From Ooceraea biroi (lineage: Eukaryota; Arthropoda; Insecta; Hymenoptera; Formicidae), in NCBI RefSeq assembly GCF_003672135.1, contig NC_039511.1, positions 15,712,464 through 15,776,463 on the forward strand: 64,000 bases of DNA. Reading direction: 5' to 3'. Positions 63,945-64,000 of this stretch are shown piece by piece. Each line of letters opens with the position of its first letter. Within the stretch, counting starts at the first letter, position 1. A program made the position numbers and the translations under genes. The notes under the pieces are model-generated. The model was not told the DNA's origin. It searched no databases and saw only the letters and a program-made list of their open reading frames with translations.

Positions 63945-64000
63945 TGTGTGTGTGTGTACATGAACATGTATGAATTAGACGTCGCGCGTAAGAGAAGAAC
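55300..64000 (-). other. Upstream intron or 5' flank of the MYT1-like gene
   Basis: Exon 1 opens with an acceptor, so at least one more 5' exon lies above it. It was not identified with confidence. One weak candidate is at 56,817-56,857. The region alternates CpG-rich sequence (56,100-57,700; 58,100-58,900; 60,400-61,080; 61,370-61,840; 62,880-63,860) with AT-rich stretches and ends in a TG microsatellite. TATA or initiator motifs could not be assigned to a start site. Confidence 0.5.
63899..63957. repeat. TG dinucleotide microsatellite
   Basis: A TG run of about 59 bases with one GA interruption at 63943. It lies in the upstream intron or flank. Confidence 0.97.

Overview
The window reads as nuclear DNA of an insect, most likely a hymenopteran (ant, bee or wasp). 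The reasons are long introns that alternate AT-rich and CpG-rich stretches, many short microsatellites, very few transposon remnants, and one large intron-rich regulatory gene. The species cannot be fixed from the sequence alone.

One protein-coding gene can be supported and it fills nearly the whole window on the minus strand. It encodes an insect homologue of the MYT1 / MYT1L / ST18 family of CCHHC zinc-finger transcription factors, which control neuronal differentiation. Twelve exons can be joined by hand, from 55,299 down to 794, and every splice junction keeps the reading frame: 9 + 101 + 1955 + 73 + 41 + 159 + 1086 + 119 + 161 + 272 + 241 + 135 coding bases, giving 1,450 codons plus two bases. 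The last exon seen ends inside a zinc finger at a GC-type donor, so the C-terminus lies beyond position 1, outside the window. The promoter was not found. It is either above 55.3 kb or outside the window.

Protein layout by residue of the assembled product: Met1 in a 47-bp exon at 55.26 kb; a short Ser/Pro stretch; a basic LKKRK patch (53-57) and a KRRRK patch (103-107); acidic, Gln-rich and Asn/Thr/Ser-rich low-complexity sequence to about 688; a tandem finger pair (693-717 and 737-761), equivalent to the central pair of the vertebrate proteins; a long region with Pro7, Ala9 and Gln23 tracts (780-1141); a MYT1-domain-like segment with TLDLS and tandem EPVDFS/EPVNFS motifs (about 1182-1325); a Tyr/Pro/Gly-rich linker; and a third finger (from 1431) whose last cysteine is off the window. 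The N-terminal finger of the vertebrate proteins was not found.

Layout: 0.8-10.9 kb holds ten of the exons; a 7.5-kb intron follows; one giant 1,955-bp exon sits at 18.5-20.5 kb; a 12-kb intron leads to exon 2 at 32.5 kb; a 22.7-kb intron leads to the start-codon exon at 55.26 kb; the remaining 8.7 kb is upstream intron or flank. Inside the introns are a decayed hAT transposase fragment (33.1-33.3 kb), a 104-bp near-perfect palindrome (53.4-53.5 kb), microsatellites, and several possible alternative first exons on the same strand (20.56, 22.77, 25.2, 33.7 and 56.8 kb). No tRNA, rRNA, CRISPR array or second convincing gene was seen. No undescribed system was recognised. The most unusual supported items are the GC-AG splice donor, the far-removed start exon, the palindrome and the candidate short-isoform exon at 22.7 kb.
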